Shown here: one piece after another, positions 34,936 through 46,080 of the stretch
Position numbering within the stretch: position 1 is the stretch's first letter
How the letters are laid out: every line of letters begins with the position of its first letter
Assembly: GCA_003255025.1 (NCBI GenBank)
Contig: QANY01002360.1
Location: 558,001 to 622,000, forward strand
DNA: 64,000 bases
Source: Datisca glomerata
Lineage: Eukaryota; Streptophyta; Magnoliopsida; Cucurbitales; Datiscaceae
Direction: 5' to 3'
Position numbers and translations under genes: made by a program
The notes under the pieces: generated by a model
Told to the model about the DNA's origin: nothing
The model's database searches: none
Seen by the model: only the letters and a program-made list of their open reading frames with translations

Positions 34936-35021
34936 GCTAAGTTTCACGCCGATAATAGAGTTAATGATCAGTATAATTTTTTTTTGTTATCCAGACTGGA
35001 GGAGATGGGTGCATATGACAT

Positions 35022-38000
35022 ATGGAATATGACAGAAACCGCCAAATTTTGGAATTTATAGGGATGAGACAAGTGAAAGAATTGAGTTTGATTCTGACTG
35101 TTTCTGCTGATAGAAATTATACTCATGGTTCGGCAAGCAATAAGTACGCAGCTGGCTTTGCATCGGCCGATTTCATTGTATGGAACCTGGTTACCGAGGC
35201 AAAGGTTTGCTCCCTCCCTCCCTCCCTCCCTCCCTCTGATTGATACAAATATTTTGCACAAGTTTTCCTTTCAAACGGTTCACTGTGGAGCAGGTTGTGC
35301 AAATACATTGTGGTGGATGGCGCAGACCTCATACTTATTATCTTGGTGATGTACCAGAGCTGAAAAATTGTTTTGCTTATGTAAAGGTCTCCTCCATTCC
35401 TCAGAACTTCTCTCACTCAATTTTATAATCAAATAAAGATTGTAAAAGGGAATAGAAAAACAGAGTGGTGTTTTATTTCCATCATGCCTCATCCACTTTT
35501 CAGTTTTTCAATTACCTGCGATGTTTATGGTTTTTCTACATTTTCCACTTTAGGACGAGAAAATATATGTTCATAGACTTTGGGTAAGAGACAACGAAAG
35601 GAAGATATTTCCCCTTAATATGCACATGCAATTTCATGGAAGAGAGCTGCATTCATTATGTTTCGTATCTGAAGACAACAAACTGACAGCTGATCAGAAC
35701 CATGCCATCTCTAGTTGGATTGCAACTGGTTGTGAAGATGGAACTGTGAGATTGACAAGGTATGTCACTGATAGTTTATTTCTGGTATTCTTGGAAGAAT
35801 AATGGCTAATTGAATGGGAGTTTTTATTTTAAAGAAGACAGAAGTTTTCCCTTTGCATTTCTTGTAAGGAAAATGGCTATTAATATTATATTCATACTCA
35901 GCGTGCCATTTTCTGATGGTAAACATAGGTACACTCCTGGTATAGAGAATTGGTCTTCTTCAAATTTGCTTGGGGAACATGTTGGGGGATCTGCCGTGAG
36001 ATCTATATGCTCCATCTCGAAGATGCACATAATTGCATCAGATATGAATGTTGCTTCTGATGAAAGAAACCGACAAATACCTGACTCAGGGAACACCGAG
36101 GATCCGTATTTATTAATTTCAGCTGGTGCAAAGCGAGTATTAACTGCTTGGCTACGAAAATCTAGGAAGATGGACCAGAAAGAAGCTGTTCTTGCTACTT
36201 CTCTACATGGGAGAATGTCTATCGACAATAGGCCTTCATCTGAATTCTCCTCATCAATTTCTTTCCAGTGGCTCTCAAGTGACATGCCAACTAAATACTC
36301 TAGTCGTTCCCATAAAAAAATAGATATTTGCGAGAAAGTGGTGGCTCAAAATGAGTTGAACATGAAATCTAATGCTAAATCAGGTTTGAATCTTCAAAGA
36401 AAGGAAATTGAGGATATTGAGTCTTGCTCTGCGGATAAGAGTGAAGATGACTGGAGATACTTGGCTGTTACTGCCTTTCTTGTTAATTATTGCGGGTCTA
36501 GGTAGGTACATATGGCATAAGATTCAGTCCTTTTGATCTAGTTTTTACTTTTTGAATTACTGAAGAAATTTTCTTCTCCTTTGTTTGCCTTCCAGGATTA
36601 GCGTATGTTTTGTTGTTGTTGCATGTTCAGATGCCACACTTGTGCTTCGTGCACTCATTCTGCCTTACCGTTTATGGTAATTATCAGAATTAAAAAAAAA
36701 TGGTTTGTCGGTTTTTTTCTCAGTCCATTTCCACCTGATGCTGTAACTGTCTTTCATTGATCTTATTGCAGGTTTGATGTTGCTTTGTTGGTTCCTTTAT
36801 CATCACCAATTTTGGCATTACAGCATGTTGTTATCCCTAAACATCTTAGTTCTGAAGGTCTGTTGCTCCGATTTTCAACTATAGAGAAATTGGCATATGT
36901 TGTCAACATTCCTCCTTCAGATAACTTGTTCATGTGCTTTACATTATCTTAAAAAAAATCATTCCGTATTCCATGGAATTTGGTTCAATGATGAGTGGTA
37001 CATACAAGCACTTCAAGTGCATTGGTAATTAATGAACTTATTCATGTTCTTATGCTTGGTGTGCCAATTATTTTTCATGTTCCCATAGGATGTGCTTTGC
37101 CTTCTATAATAATAGATTTTATTAGCAGGGGACATTCAGAATGGAAGTGTTTATCTGGTGATTGGTGGAGCCACTGACGGAAGTATTACCTTCTGGAATT
37201 TGACTGGAAATGTTGAAGCATTTATGCAGCAGTTGACTAATTTGCATCCTGATAAGCTCATTAGTTATCAGAAACGGCCTCGCACTGGAAGAGGAAGCCA
37301 AGGTGGCAGATGGTGGAGATCATTGAGTAGTAATATAACGAAAAGAAGACCTGTCAGTGTTTCAGTCCCTATAAAATTTGGAGAGGCAGGCAACTTAAAT
37401 ACTACTGATCGAGTTTCATCTGAAAGCTCACTAATAGTAAATAGTCATGAAATTGGCAAAACATCTTGTTCCCTGCCTATTTATACTGATAATGAGCCAG
37501 AAGTGAATTCTGACGATTCCACCTTCGAGATATGTGAAATAAAGTCTATACACATTTTCAATAATGTTCACCAATCTGGCGTAAATTGTATCCATGTTTC
37601 GGTTATAAAGAACCGTCAAAGTAGTGGAAGTTTTTTCACGTACCATGTGATAAGTGGTGGGGATGATCAAGCGCTTCACAGTATTGTATTTGATTTTTTG
37701 CGACTACCAGCAAGCTGCAGTTCTGAATCAATGACGCCAGGATTCATAAATTCAACAACTAAGCTCGAAAGTACCAATGAATTTATTTTGCTTAGTAAAA
37801 ACCTCAACTTGAAATATATGTTTAGATTCCTGTGCTGTCAAAGTATCGCATCAGCTCACAGCTCTGCTGTAAAAGGTGAATACTCTGTTTCAATTTGTTT
37901 CCTTATCAGTAGTACCCTTTCAAAAAGGATTTCTCTTATGAACACTTTGGCTTCTAAGTATATAACTAGTTAATCTTAAACTGATATATCAAATTTTTCT

Positions 38001-38461
38001 TCTTGTGGAAAATTTCAGTCAAATCCTTACTTCACAGTTCCATGAGTTTTGATAGATTTATTGAGAACTGTCTGGAAATATTATGAACTTTTGCAAACAT
38101 ATGTATTGAACTCTGTTTTTTTATTCGTGAAGGTGTTTGGACAGATGGTATGTGGGTGTTTTCTACTGGTCTTGATCAGCGAATCAGGTGTTGGCACCTT
38201 GTGGAGCACAATAAGCTTTTTGAATATGATAACTTGATCATTAGTGTGCCCGAGCCAGAGTCATTGGACGCTAGAGCCTGTGGCAGGTAGCAAAACATCT
38301 GATTACAAGCACTTTAGTCAGTTTAAAAGGGTAACTTTGCAACATGAGTATGATCTTAGTTTCTATGTCTTATCTTCTCCAGGAACCATTACCAAATTGC
38401 TGTAGCTGGAAGAGGTATGCAAATAGTTGAGTTCTCTGCAGTCTGTGGCATAGACACATGA
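35022..38461 (+). CDS. WDR6: WDR6/TRM734-like WD40 protein, copy 2, C-terminal half open from an internal ATG
   Basis: From the ATG at 35022 (MEYDRNRQ, two codons after the TGA), exons 35022-35204, 35294-35386, 35554-35759, 35929-36501, 36596-36676, 36772-36857, 37129-37875, 38133-38286 and 38383-38461 join with GT-AG introns and consistent phases. They give 733 codons with no stop. The product matches the C-terminal half of plant WDR6: 'CGGWRRPHTYYLGDVPELKNCFAYVK', 'SWIATGCEDGTVRLTR', 'LISAGAKRVLTAWL', 'VIGGATDGSITFWNLTG' and 'WVFSTGLDQRIRCWHL'. The natural stop is the TGA at 38459-38461. The annotation as a gene depends on whether this ATG is used. The sequence upstream is a broken copy of the N-terminal half with no recognised promoter. 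Confidence 0.75.
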
Positions 38462-39058
38462 GAATGAAGTTCTTTTTGGGAATTGCTTCGTCCCAGTCAA
38501 TACTTAAGTCATGGAATCAAGTAAGAAACTTAACTTCTAAAGCTGTGAATCTTTGTTTTCGCTCTTACTTTCCTGGAAAGGGTATGACTATTTTATGGGA
38601 TTGTAATGGTTTGAACATTTGACTTTGAAGTTTGCTGGCAATTTTTTTCTTTGGAGCTTATACATGAGACTGGACTATGTTAAATGCCCCACTTGCTTTC
38701 CCTCCGCTTACTTGTGCAGATTTTTTAATGGTTATTGTTCTATTCCTCTGTGATTTCGAATATTCAGAAGAGAAGCCTCTTTAGAACCTCTAATTTGTTC
38801 ATCTGATTTTTGAAGGCTGGCCTGCAAATTTTAGCTGCATGGAACTTGATCTCCATTTTCCCCGAAACTTTCCTTTTTTACATAGTTTTCATTGTTTTGT
38901 GATCTTATGTAACCTTATGTTCTAGCGACTTTAATCATTTCAAGCATCAAATAATGTAATTTGATATCTAGACAGCATATATACCAGCTTAAGCTTCCAA
39001 TATGGAAGAATCAGAAGCTAAGTTAAACATAACTGTATCACTTCCCAAAATAGTAGCA
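38462..39058. other. Intergenic space between convergent WDR6-like copy 2 and LHCB1
   Basis: About 0.6 kb that must hold both 3' UTRs, since the two genes end tail to tail. I see no repeat or transposon. Confidence 0.6.
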
Positions 39059-39862
39059 TCACTTCCCAGGGACAAAGTTGGTGGCATAAGCCCAGGCATT
39101 GTTGTTGACAGGGTCAGCAAGATGATCAGCAAGGTTCTCTAAAGGTCCCTTTCCGGTTACAATGGCCTGCACAAAGAATCCAAACATGGAGAACATTGCA
39201 AGCCGGCCATTCTTAAGTTCTTTCACCTTAAGCTCGGCAAATGCATCTGGGTCATCGGCAAGTCCTAGTGGATCAAAGCTACCACCTGGGTAGAGAGGGT
39301 CAGTAACCTCACCAAGGGGTCCTCCAGCAATGCGGTAGCCCTCAACAGCACCCATCAGGATAACTTGGGTTGCCCAGATAGCCAAAATGCTCTGAGCATG
39401 AACAAGGCTTGGGTTCCCGAGATAGTCAAGACCGCCTTCGCTAAAGATTTGGGCACCAGCTTTGAACCACACTGCTTCACCGAACTTGACTCCGTTTCTG
39501 GCAAGTAGCTCCGGAAATACACATCCCAAAGCTCCAAGCATAGCCCACCTGGAGTGAATAACCTCGAGCTCTCTGTTCTTAGCAAAAGTCTCGGGATCGG
39601 CTGATAGCCCTGCAGTGTCCCAACCGTAATCACCGGGAAATTCACCGGTCAAGTAGGATGGAGCCTCACCAGAGAATGGTCCAAGGTACTTGACTCTATC
39701 GGGGCCATACCAAGGGCTTCCTGATGAGGCAACAGGTTTTTTCCCTGCCGTCTTCCTCATCGAGACTTTCCTGTTGCTTTGAACTGTTGATGAAAGCTCT
39801 TTTGATGGGTTCAAAGGAACTACCTTGCCTGTGAATGAAGAAGAGAGAGCCATGGATGCCAT
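39059..39862 (-). CDS. LHCB1: Chlorophyll a/b-binding protein of LHCII type I (Lhcb1), chloroplast precursor
   Basis: This intronless gene encodes a 267-residue precursor, the normal length for Lhcb1. The product binds chlorophylls a and b and carotenoids in the trimeric LHCII antenna of photosystem II in thylakoids. A Ser-rich transit peptide of about 35 residues precedes the mature start RKTAGKKP. The trimerisation motif WYGPDR follows. The pigment-binding helices show '[17 protein letters not shown]' (helix B), '[18 protein letters not shown]' (helix C) and '[17 protein letters not shown]' (helix A). The protein ends in NFVPGK. I chose the ATG of MASMALSS; another in-frame ATG five codons upstream (39877) is less like the family. 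No defect is visible. Confidence 0.97.
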   Translation of the reverse strand: MASMALSSSFTGKVVPLNPSKELSSTVQSNRKVSMRKTAGKKPVASSGSPWYGPDRVKYLGPFSGEAPSYLTGEFPGDYGWDTAGLSADPETFAKNRELEVIHSRWAMLGALGCVFPELLARNGVKFGEAVWFKAGAQIFSEGGLDYLGNPSLVHAQSILAIWATQVILMGAVEGYRIAGGPLGEVTDPLYPGGSFDPLGLADDPDAFAELKVKELKNGRLAMFSMFGFFVQAIVTGKGPLENLADHLADPVNNNAWAYATNFVPGK

Positions 39863-39950
39863 GTTTTGCAATTTCAAGTATCCTAAAAAAGGCTAAATGC
39901 TGATGAGCTTGTTAAGCTACTTGATGAATGACGAAGGGATACGGACTTCT

Positions 39951-39958
39951 CTTATATA
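39951..39958 (-). promoter_or_regulatory. TATA box of LHCB1
   Basis: The - strand reads TATATAAG about 90 bases before the start codon, at the usual place for a short LHCB leader. Confidence 0.85.
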
Positions 39959-39975
39959 GTGTCTGGTGGGGCTCA

Positions 39976-39986
39976 CTATCTTATCC
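39976..39986 (-). promoter_or_regulatory. GATA/I-box pair of LHCB1 promoter
   Basis: The - strand reads GGATAAGATAG, giving two GATA cores (GATAAG and GATAG) just upstream of the TATA box. GATA motifs between CCAAT and TATA are the classical light-response layout of cab promoters. Confidence 0.8.
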
Positions 39987-40010
39987 ATGTAGATCTTCAT
40001 CTTCATCCTG

Positions 40011-40015
40011 ATTGG
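40011..40015 (-). promoter_or_regulatory. CCAAT box of LHCB1
   Basis: The - strand reads GCCAATCAGG, about 25 bases upstream of the GATA pair. A second CCAAT in the opposite orientation lies at about 40062. Confidence 0.75.
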
Positions 40016-40070
40016 CTAATGTGTTGATGATGGGGACTAAAAATCTGCCATACTCCCCGGGCCAATCAGA

Positions 40071-40944
40071 AGAATCCTAACAGGATTTGGTACAGCTCAT
40101 TTGGGGTTTTATCCATTATAATTATATATATTTACTTACAAAGTCACGAGAGTTCATTAATTGACCCATTGTACGATGGGTAGAGAGACAACACTACCAA
40201 GAAGACAATCTTGTGGAAAAATTTAATACCTAAAACAAACTATTTTTCATGAAAAATAGACAAGGAATTGATCAAATAAGGAAATATACTATATAGCATC
40301 AACATTTTGCTTATTCAGCACAACCATGTGAAATGCCAACGGTTACATGATTCTGAATTCTCTCAATTTGTTAGTTCGGCTTACAAGGGCAATATTAAGC
40401 GAATATAAATATCTATTTAAGTATCTATTTAATTTTAGAAACATTATTTAAACTAAGGGTTAGATAATGTGTTAAGAGCTTGAGCGTTTTTGTACATTCA
40501 AAACATGTATTTCAAAAATATTTGAATAAATGATTATTGAAGAAGTGCTTTCTAAGTATAAAAAATTATTCAAGAAAAAATACGTACTAAATAAGGAGAT
40601 TGATTTAGTATGTTTAGAAGCATACTTTGAGAAGAGTTCCCAAACTCACCATTTTATAATTGAATCATTAAAGTGATTCTACATTTGTAACCAACTCAGA
40701 AAAGATACTTGGATTGTGTTGGTAGTTATGATGTGAGAATTATCTCATACAAGATTATTGAGCATTTTGTATTATTAGTAGTTGTTGAAGCCGGAAATCT
40801 TAACAATATAAATACGTGCTCTCCCTTTGATGACTAGAAATCTTTTCTGCTAAGAAATCTGTAAAACACTAACAAAGAACCCAAAAAACCCAAAGAACGA
40901 GGAGAGCCGAGGGTTGGTTTAGATTTTGAGATAATTACCCATAC
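40071..40944. other. Intergenic DNA upstream of LHCB1
   Basis: There is no gene. The part 40717-40920 ('tgttggtagttatgatg...', then 'aatataaatacgtgc') looks like a piece of an LTR with a TATA box, but I cannot find a partner for it in the window. Confidence 0.4.
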
Positions 40945-42129
40945 AAATTTTGTTTCCATTTTTGTTGTTCCTGGCAAAGGTCTTAGTGGGGGTCTGAAAC
41001 TTCTTTGGAAGAACTCAATTGATCTGGATATTATGTCCTATTCTAAAAGGCATATTGATTCCGTTGCGGAGATGGATGACGGGTTAAAGTGGAGATTTTC
41101 GGGTTTTTATGGAAACATAGATAAAAAGGAAAGATTTCATTCTTGGAGTTTGATGAGTAGATTAGGGAGCCTGTCTGATTTACCATGGTTTATTTGTGTA
41201 GATTTCAACGAGATTTTAGATCTATCGGAGAAAATTGAGGGGTGGTTGTAGAGAGGAGAAATTGATGGATGACTTCCATGAGGCTATTAACGACTGTAAT
41301 TTGATGGAGATTGGCTTCAAAGGGTTTAAATTCACTTGAAATAAGTAGGAGATTAGGGAAGGCCAACATCCCGGAGGTCCTAGACAGGGGTTTTTGCTGT
41401 CAGAGGTGGAGATCTTACTTTCCTATGACTTTTGTTGAACATGATCGATACATTTCCTTAGACCACAAAGCCGCCTTCTTCCATCTGAGGCAACCGAGGA
41501 TGGATAATAGTAGGCTGATTTGTTCGCGTAGATTCCGTTTTGAGTCCATATGGGCAGAAGATGAGGAGTGTGTGCGGGTATCATTGGGGAAGCCTGGGAA
41601 CAAGGTATTGAAAGTTCAAATTCTGCTTCCATTTTGTCCAGGTTGAGTTCATGCGGAAAAATGGTCAAGATGTGGGGCCAAACAAAATTCGGTTCTAACA
41701 CGAAAAAGATTTCCAAGACTTCGAAGACTCTAGAGAGTCTGTATAATTAGGATTTGAATGAGGTAGACTGGAACTCTATATCTCAACTAGAGATGTCCCT
41801 TAAAAATCTTCAAGCTCAAGAGGAAATTCTGTGGCATCATTGATTAAGAGTGAATTGGCTGAAATCAGGGGATCAGAATACTACTTGTTTTCATTCGCGA
41901 GCGAAGGAACGTCGAAGGAAAAATACCATTGATGGTTTATATGATAAATTTGGGTCCTGGATAGAGAACCAAAAGGATATGGGTGTTATTGTGGCTGACT
42001 ATTTTGAATTTTGTTTAAATCTTCGAATCCTTCTAAGGAGGACTTAAGACCTATTATTAATAATATTGATAAGAGCATTTCTGGTGAGCAAGTTAGGTCT
42101 TTGTCTATCCCGTTCTCAAAGGAAGAAGT

Positions 42130-43213
42130 TTGGGCAGCCATTTAATCAATGCATCCGACCAAAAGCCCGGGCCCAAATGGCCTCTCGGCCTATTTTATAA
42201 ATTTTTTTGGAGTATTATTGGGGAGGATATCTCCCGAATATGTTTAGGATGCCTCAATGAGGACATGGATTTAAAGCTATTCAATTCGACTTTGATTGCA
42301 TTGATACCGAAAGCGAAAGGGGTAAAACATATGAAAGATTTTCGCTCGATTAGTCTGTGTAATGTTATTTACAAGATTATTGCTAAAGCGATTGCCAGTT
42401 GGTTAAAGCCAATTCTTCCAACTATTATTTCAGAAAACCAGAGCACGTTTGTTGGGAGTCGTCAAATTACGGACAATATTTTGGCAGGCTTTAAAATTAT
42501 TCACTCCGTGAGGGAGAGGAAATATGGAAAATTGGGACTGACATCGATTAACCTGGACATTAGCAAGGCTTATGATAGAGGTAAACTGAGCTCTTTGTTT
42601 GCGGTCATGGAAAAGATGGGCTTCCCCGAGAAATAGATCTCCTTTATTCGCCGTTGTATCTCATCAGTCAAGTTCTCTTTTATTATTAACAGATCGATGT
42701 ATGGTTACATATCTCCCTCTAGGAGCCTCCGTCAAGGGGACCCTCTATCCCCATATTTGTTTTTGATTTGTATGGAGGGCCTCTCGAGGATGTTTACAAA
42801 TGCTTTGGTTTCTCAAGCTATGTTTTACAGCCCAGTTCGCCAATGGGGACCAACGGTTTCCCATCTATTTTTTTACGGACGACACATTGATTTTCTGTCG
42901 AGCAGATGCCATTTTGAATGTTGGTATTATTGAGGTTCTTAGTCTGTATGAAGCAGCTTCAGGCCAAATTGTTAAGACTGACAAATCGGGTTTAGCTTTC
43001 AGCCCGAACACTATAGCCCATATACATGATGTCTTTGCTTCTACCATCAACATAAACACAGGTTCATGCCTGGAGTCTTACTTGGATCTTCCGATTTTCC
43101 TAGATATAAGAAAGAAATCAACTTTCAATTATATAGTGGGAAAAGTAAAAAAAGCTTCTCATGCACGGGCGAGAGAGACAATTCTCGGTTGGAGGGAAAT
43201 AAGTTCTAATTAA
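42130..43213 (+). pseudogene. LINE B reverse transcriptase remnant
   Basis: The RT landmarks are in order: 'LFNSTLIALIPKAKGVKHMKDFRSISLCNVIYKIIAKA', 'NQSTFVGSRQITDNIL' and 'INLDISKAYDRGKL' (42130-42636), then 'RQGDPLSPYLFLICMEGLSRM' (42697 on), and the catalytic 'FTDDTLIFCRAD' in another frame (about 42868-42903). A TAG after 'MGFPEK' and one or more frameshifts inactivate it. This is the segment deleted from LINE B copy 1. Confidence 0.88.
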
Positions 43214-44097
43214 AGATGTTATTCAAGCAATACCTACTTATGCAATAGGCTGTTTTAGAATCCCAAAGGGTCTGTGTAAGGAAATTGAAGCTGTCACTTT
43301 AAACTTCTGGTGGGGTTTCTCTGATTCGGGACACAAAATGCACTGGTCTGCCTAGAAAAAGCTGTGTAAGCCGAAGGTGGAAGGGGGTTTGGGTTTTAAA
43401 GCTCTTGAGTTGTTTAACAAAGTTCTACTGGCGAAGCAAGCTTGCCGGCTGGTTCAAAATCTGAACAACTTACTGGCTAGGATTTTTAGGCCAATTACTA
43501 TCGAGGGTCTACTTTCTTGGAGGTGGAAGCTTCTCCGTCTTCATCTTTTGCTTGGAAGAGCATTCTGTGGGGCAGAGACCTCATTCAATCTGGCTTGAGA
43601 TGGTAAGTCGTCAATGGGAGATCAATAAGAGCTTTTCAGGACAAATGGATTCCAATGCCTTCTTCCTTTAAGGTAATATCTCCCCCTCCGGTCTCTTCGG
43701 ATGGTGTTCTAGTGGCTGAAGATTCTCTCTCACGTTTCTTTCTTCCCGATGATGTTGATAAGATTCTGTCCATCCCTCTCTCCATATCTAGTTCTAATGA
43801 TTATCTAATATGGCATTATGATAAATTCAGTCAATACTTGGTTAGAAGTGGGTACAAAGTGGTGGTTTCTAGTTTATCCTTGGAGGGTTCCTCGGTTTCG
43901 ACCTTAGTGGAGTGGTAGAAATTCTTCTGGAGTCTAAAGTTTCCAAATAAGATAAAAATATTTGGATGGAGAGCAGCTTTAAATTCTTTTCCTTGCCTGA
44001 GCAATTTAGCTTGTAGATGTATTAATATCTCAATTTCATGCAAGGTGTGTGGGAAGGAAGAATCTCCGTTGCATGCTTCGTTCAAGTGTTTTGTGGT

Positions 44098-45826
44098 TAA
44101 AGCTGTTTGGAGAGCCTTTTACATTTTGGGGCTTGCTAAAATTGTGGATACCCTGGATGTTTTCCTGGCTGTGAAACGTATTGTTCGACCTTCAGATTTT
44201 CCCCGTTTTATTACTTTGTATTGGTCGATTTGGTGGAACAAGAACGATGTTAATAACGATCGAATGCCTATCTCGGAGGAAGGTATTCTGTGCTGGGCAA
44301 ATTCGTTCTTAAATAAGTTTGCATCTTGTAATCAGGTCTTGGGGAAGGCTGCCACCCCCTGGTAGATTGGTTGTTTGACATTGGTCTCCTCCTCTGGTTG
44401 ACTATTTCAAACTTAATGTGGATGCCGCATGTGGGTATTCCTTTGGCACGGGTTTTAGCATTGTCATTCGCAATGCATCGGGAGAAGTTATGGTGACTAT
44501 GGTGAAAAGATGACCTCGTAATCTTTATGTTGAAGCTGCCGAGGCTTATGCTTTATTGGAAAGTCTTTTGTTTGCCTCATCTATAGGTGTTCCTATCCAT
44601 GTAGCAGAATCTGATTCTCTTAGAACAATAAAACTTGCCAAGGTGTTTCGAATCTTATTGTGGAGACCTATGCTTTAATTAACGATTCTATATCTTTGTT
44701 ATCGACTTTTGATTGCTCCATTTGTCATATTCCTAGGAATGAGATTGACTAAATTAGTCATGTTGGAGGCTAACTATTCAGTTTGGCTTGAGGATGCTTC
44801 CCCTTCTACTTGAGATGTTTTGTTTAAGGATTCTCATTGGTGTTCTTAATGAAAGATGTTTAGTTTCCAAAAAAGAATCATGGTTTCTGCACATATATGG
44901 TACTATATTATATGCGTATATAAATATATGTTATTGAAAGTTTTAATATTACTAATAAACTTGACATTGGACATTCTCATTGACATATTATGTAATTATA
45001 TAATAAACTTAACTTCAATTTCTTCCTTCATCTAAAGCTGTTTGGAGAGCCTCTTGCATTTTAGGGCTTCCTAAAATTGCGGATACCCTGGATGTTTTTC
45101 TGGCTGTGAAACGTATTGTTCGACCTTCAGATTTTCCTCATTTTATTACTTTGTGTTGGTCGATTTGGTGGATCAGGAACAGTGTTAATAACGATCGAAG
45201 GCTTGTCTCATGGGAGGGTATTCTGTGCTGGGCAAATTCATTTTTAAATGGGTTTGAATCTTGTAATCAGGTATTGGGGAAGGCTGCCACCCCCTAGTAG
45301 ATTGGTTGTTCGGCGTTGGTCTCCTCCTCTGGTTGACTATTTCAAACTCAATGTGGATGCCGCCTGCGAGTATTCCTTTGGCACGAGTTTGGGCATTGTC
45401 ATTCGCAATGCATCGGGAGAAGTTATGATGGCTATGGTGAAAAGATGACCTCGTAATCTTTATGTTGAAGCTGCCGAGGCTTATGCTTTATTGGAAAGTC
45501 TTTTGTTGACTTCATTTATAGGCGTTCCTATCCATGTAGCGGAATCTGATTCTCTTAGCACGGTTAAAGCTTGCCAAGGTGTTTTGAATCTTATTGTGGA
45601 GACCTATGCTTTAATTAACTATATATCTCTGTTATCGACTTTTGATTGCTCCATTTGCCATATTCCTAGGAATGTAATGAGGTTACTCATAGATTGGCTA
45701 AATTAGTCCTGTTAGAGGCCAACTTTTCAATTTGGCTTGAGGATGCTTGCCATTCTATTTGAGATGTTTTGTTTGAGGATTCTCATTGGTGTTCTTAATG
45801 AAAGATGTTTAGTTTCCAAAAAAAGA
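44098..45826. repeat. Tandem duplication of the LINE B 3' end
   Basis: The sequence from 'aaagctgtttggagagcct' (44098) to about 44960 recurs from 45036. The junction is a short AT-rich filler (44985-45035). The unit is about 0.94 kb. Confidence 0.88.
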
Positions 45827-46023
45827 ATCATGGTTTCTGCACATATATGGTACTATATTATATGCGTATATACATATATATTATTGAAAGTTTTAATATT
45901 ACTAATAAACTTGACGTTGGACATTCTCATTGACATAAGAAACTTGACTCAATTTCTTCCTTCGTCTACCTGCATGATAAAGATGAATTATGGATTATTA
46001 ACTATATTGTATTTAAGAACAAA

Positions 46024-46080
<57 letters not shown>

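Larger units (their letters stand above)
31842..35021 (+). pseudogene. WDR6: Decayed 5' part of WDR6-like copy 2
   Basis: This holds the last 96 bases of exon 2 (31842-31937), exon 3 (32041-32200), the first 38 bases of exon 4 (32274-32311), exon 11 (32841-33032) and the first codons of exon 12 (from 34995). Exon 1 and exons 5-10 are absent. The exon 4 fragment runs straight into intron 10 sequence, giving an immediate TGA (32312-32314). Exon 12 carries the same TGA (35016-35018) as copy 1. Intron 11 (33033-34994) contains the same LINE C and LINE D fragments. No full-length product is possible from here. Confidence 0.9.
40945..45826 (+). mobile_element. LINE family B copy 2, 5' truncated, RT retained
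   Basis: Similarity to LINE B copy 1 starts in the middle of the endonuclease ('VVPGKGLSGGLKLLWKN', near 40965). It then runs through the endonuclease end, the RT core (42130-43213), the zf-RVT region (43377-44340) and RNase H. The last 0.8-0.9 kb, from the zinc-binding domain through RNase H, the tail and some flank, is present twice in tandem (44098-44960 and 45037-45826 onward). Stops occur throughout. Confidence 0.9.

Noticed and set aside
37431..37679. Antisense open frame in exon 18 of WDR6-like copy 2
   Set aside because: It lies opposite a well-supported exon and has no similarity that I recognise.
39355..39645. Second open frame inside LHCB1
   Set aside because: It is a shadow frame of the LHCB1 coding strand with no independent start signals.
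40717..40925. Possible solo LTR upstream of LINE B copy 2
   Set aside because: It starts with TGTTGG and has a TATA-like motif, but no clear CA end, partner or target duplication is visible.
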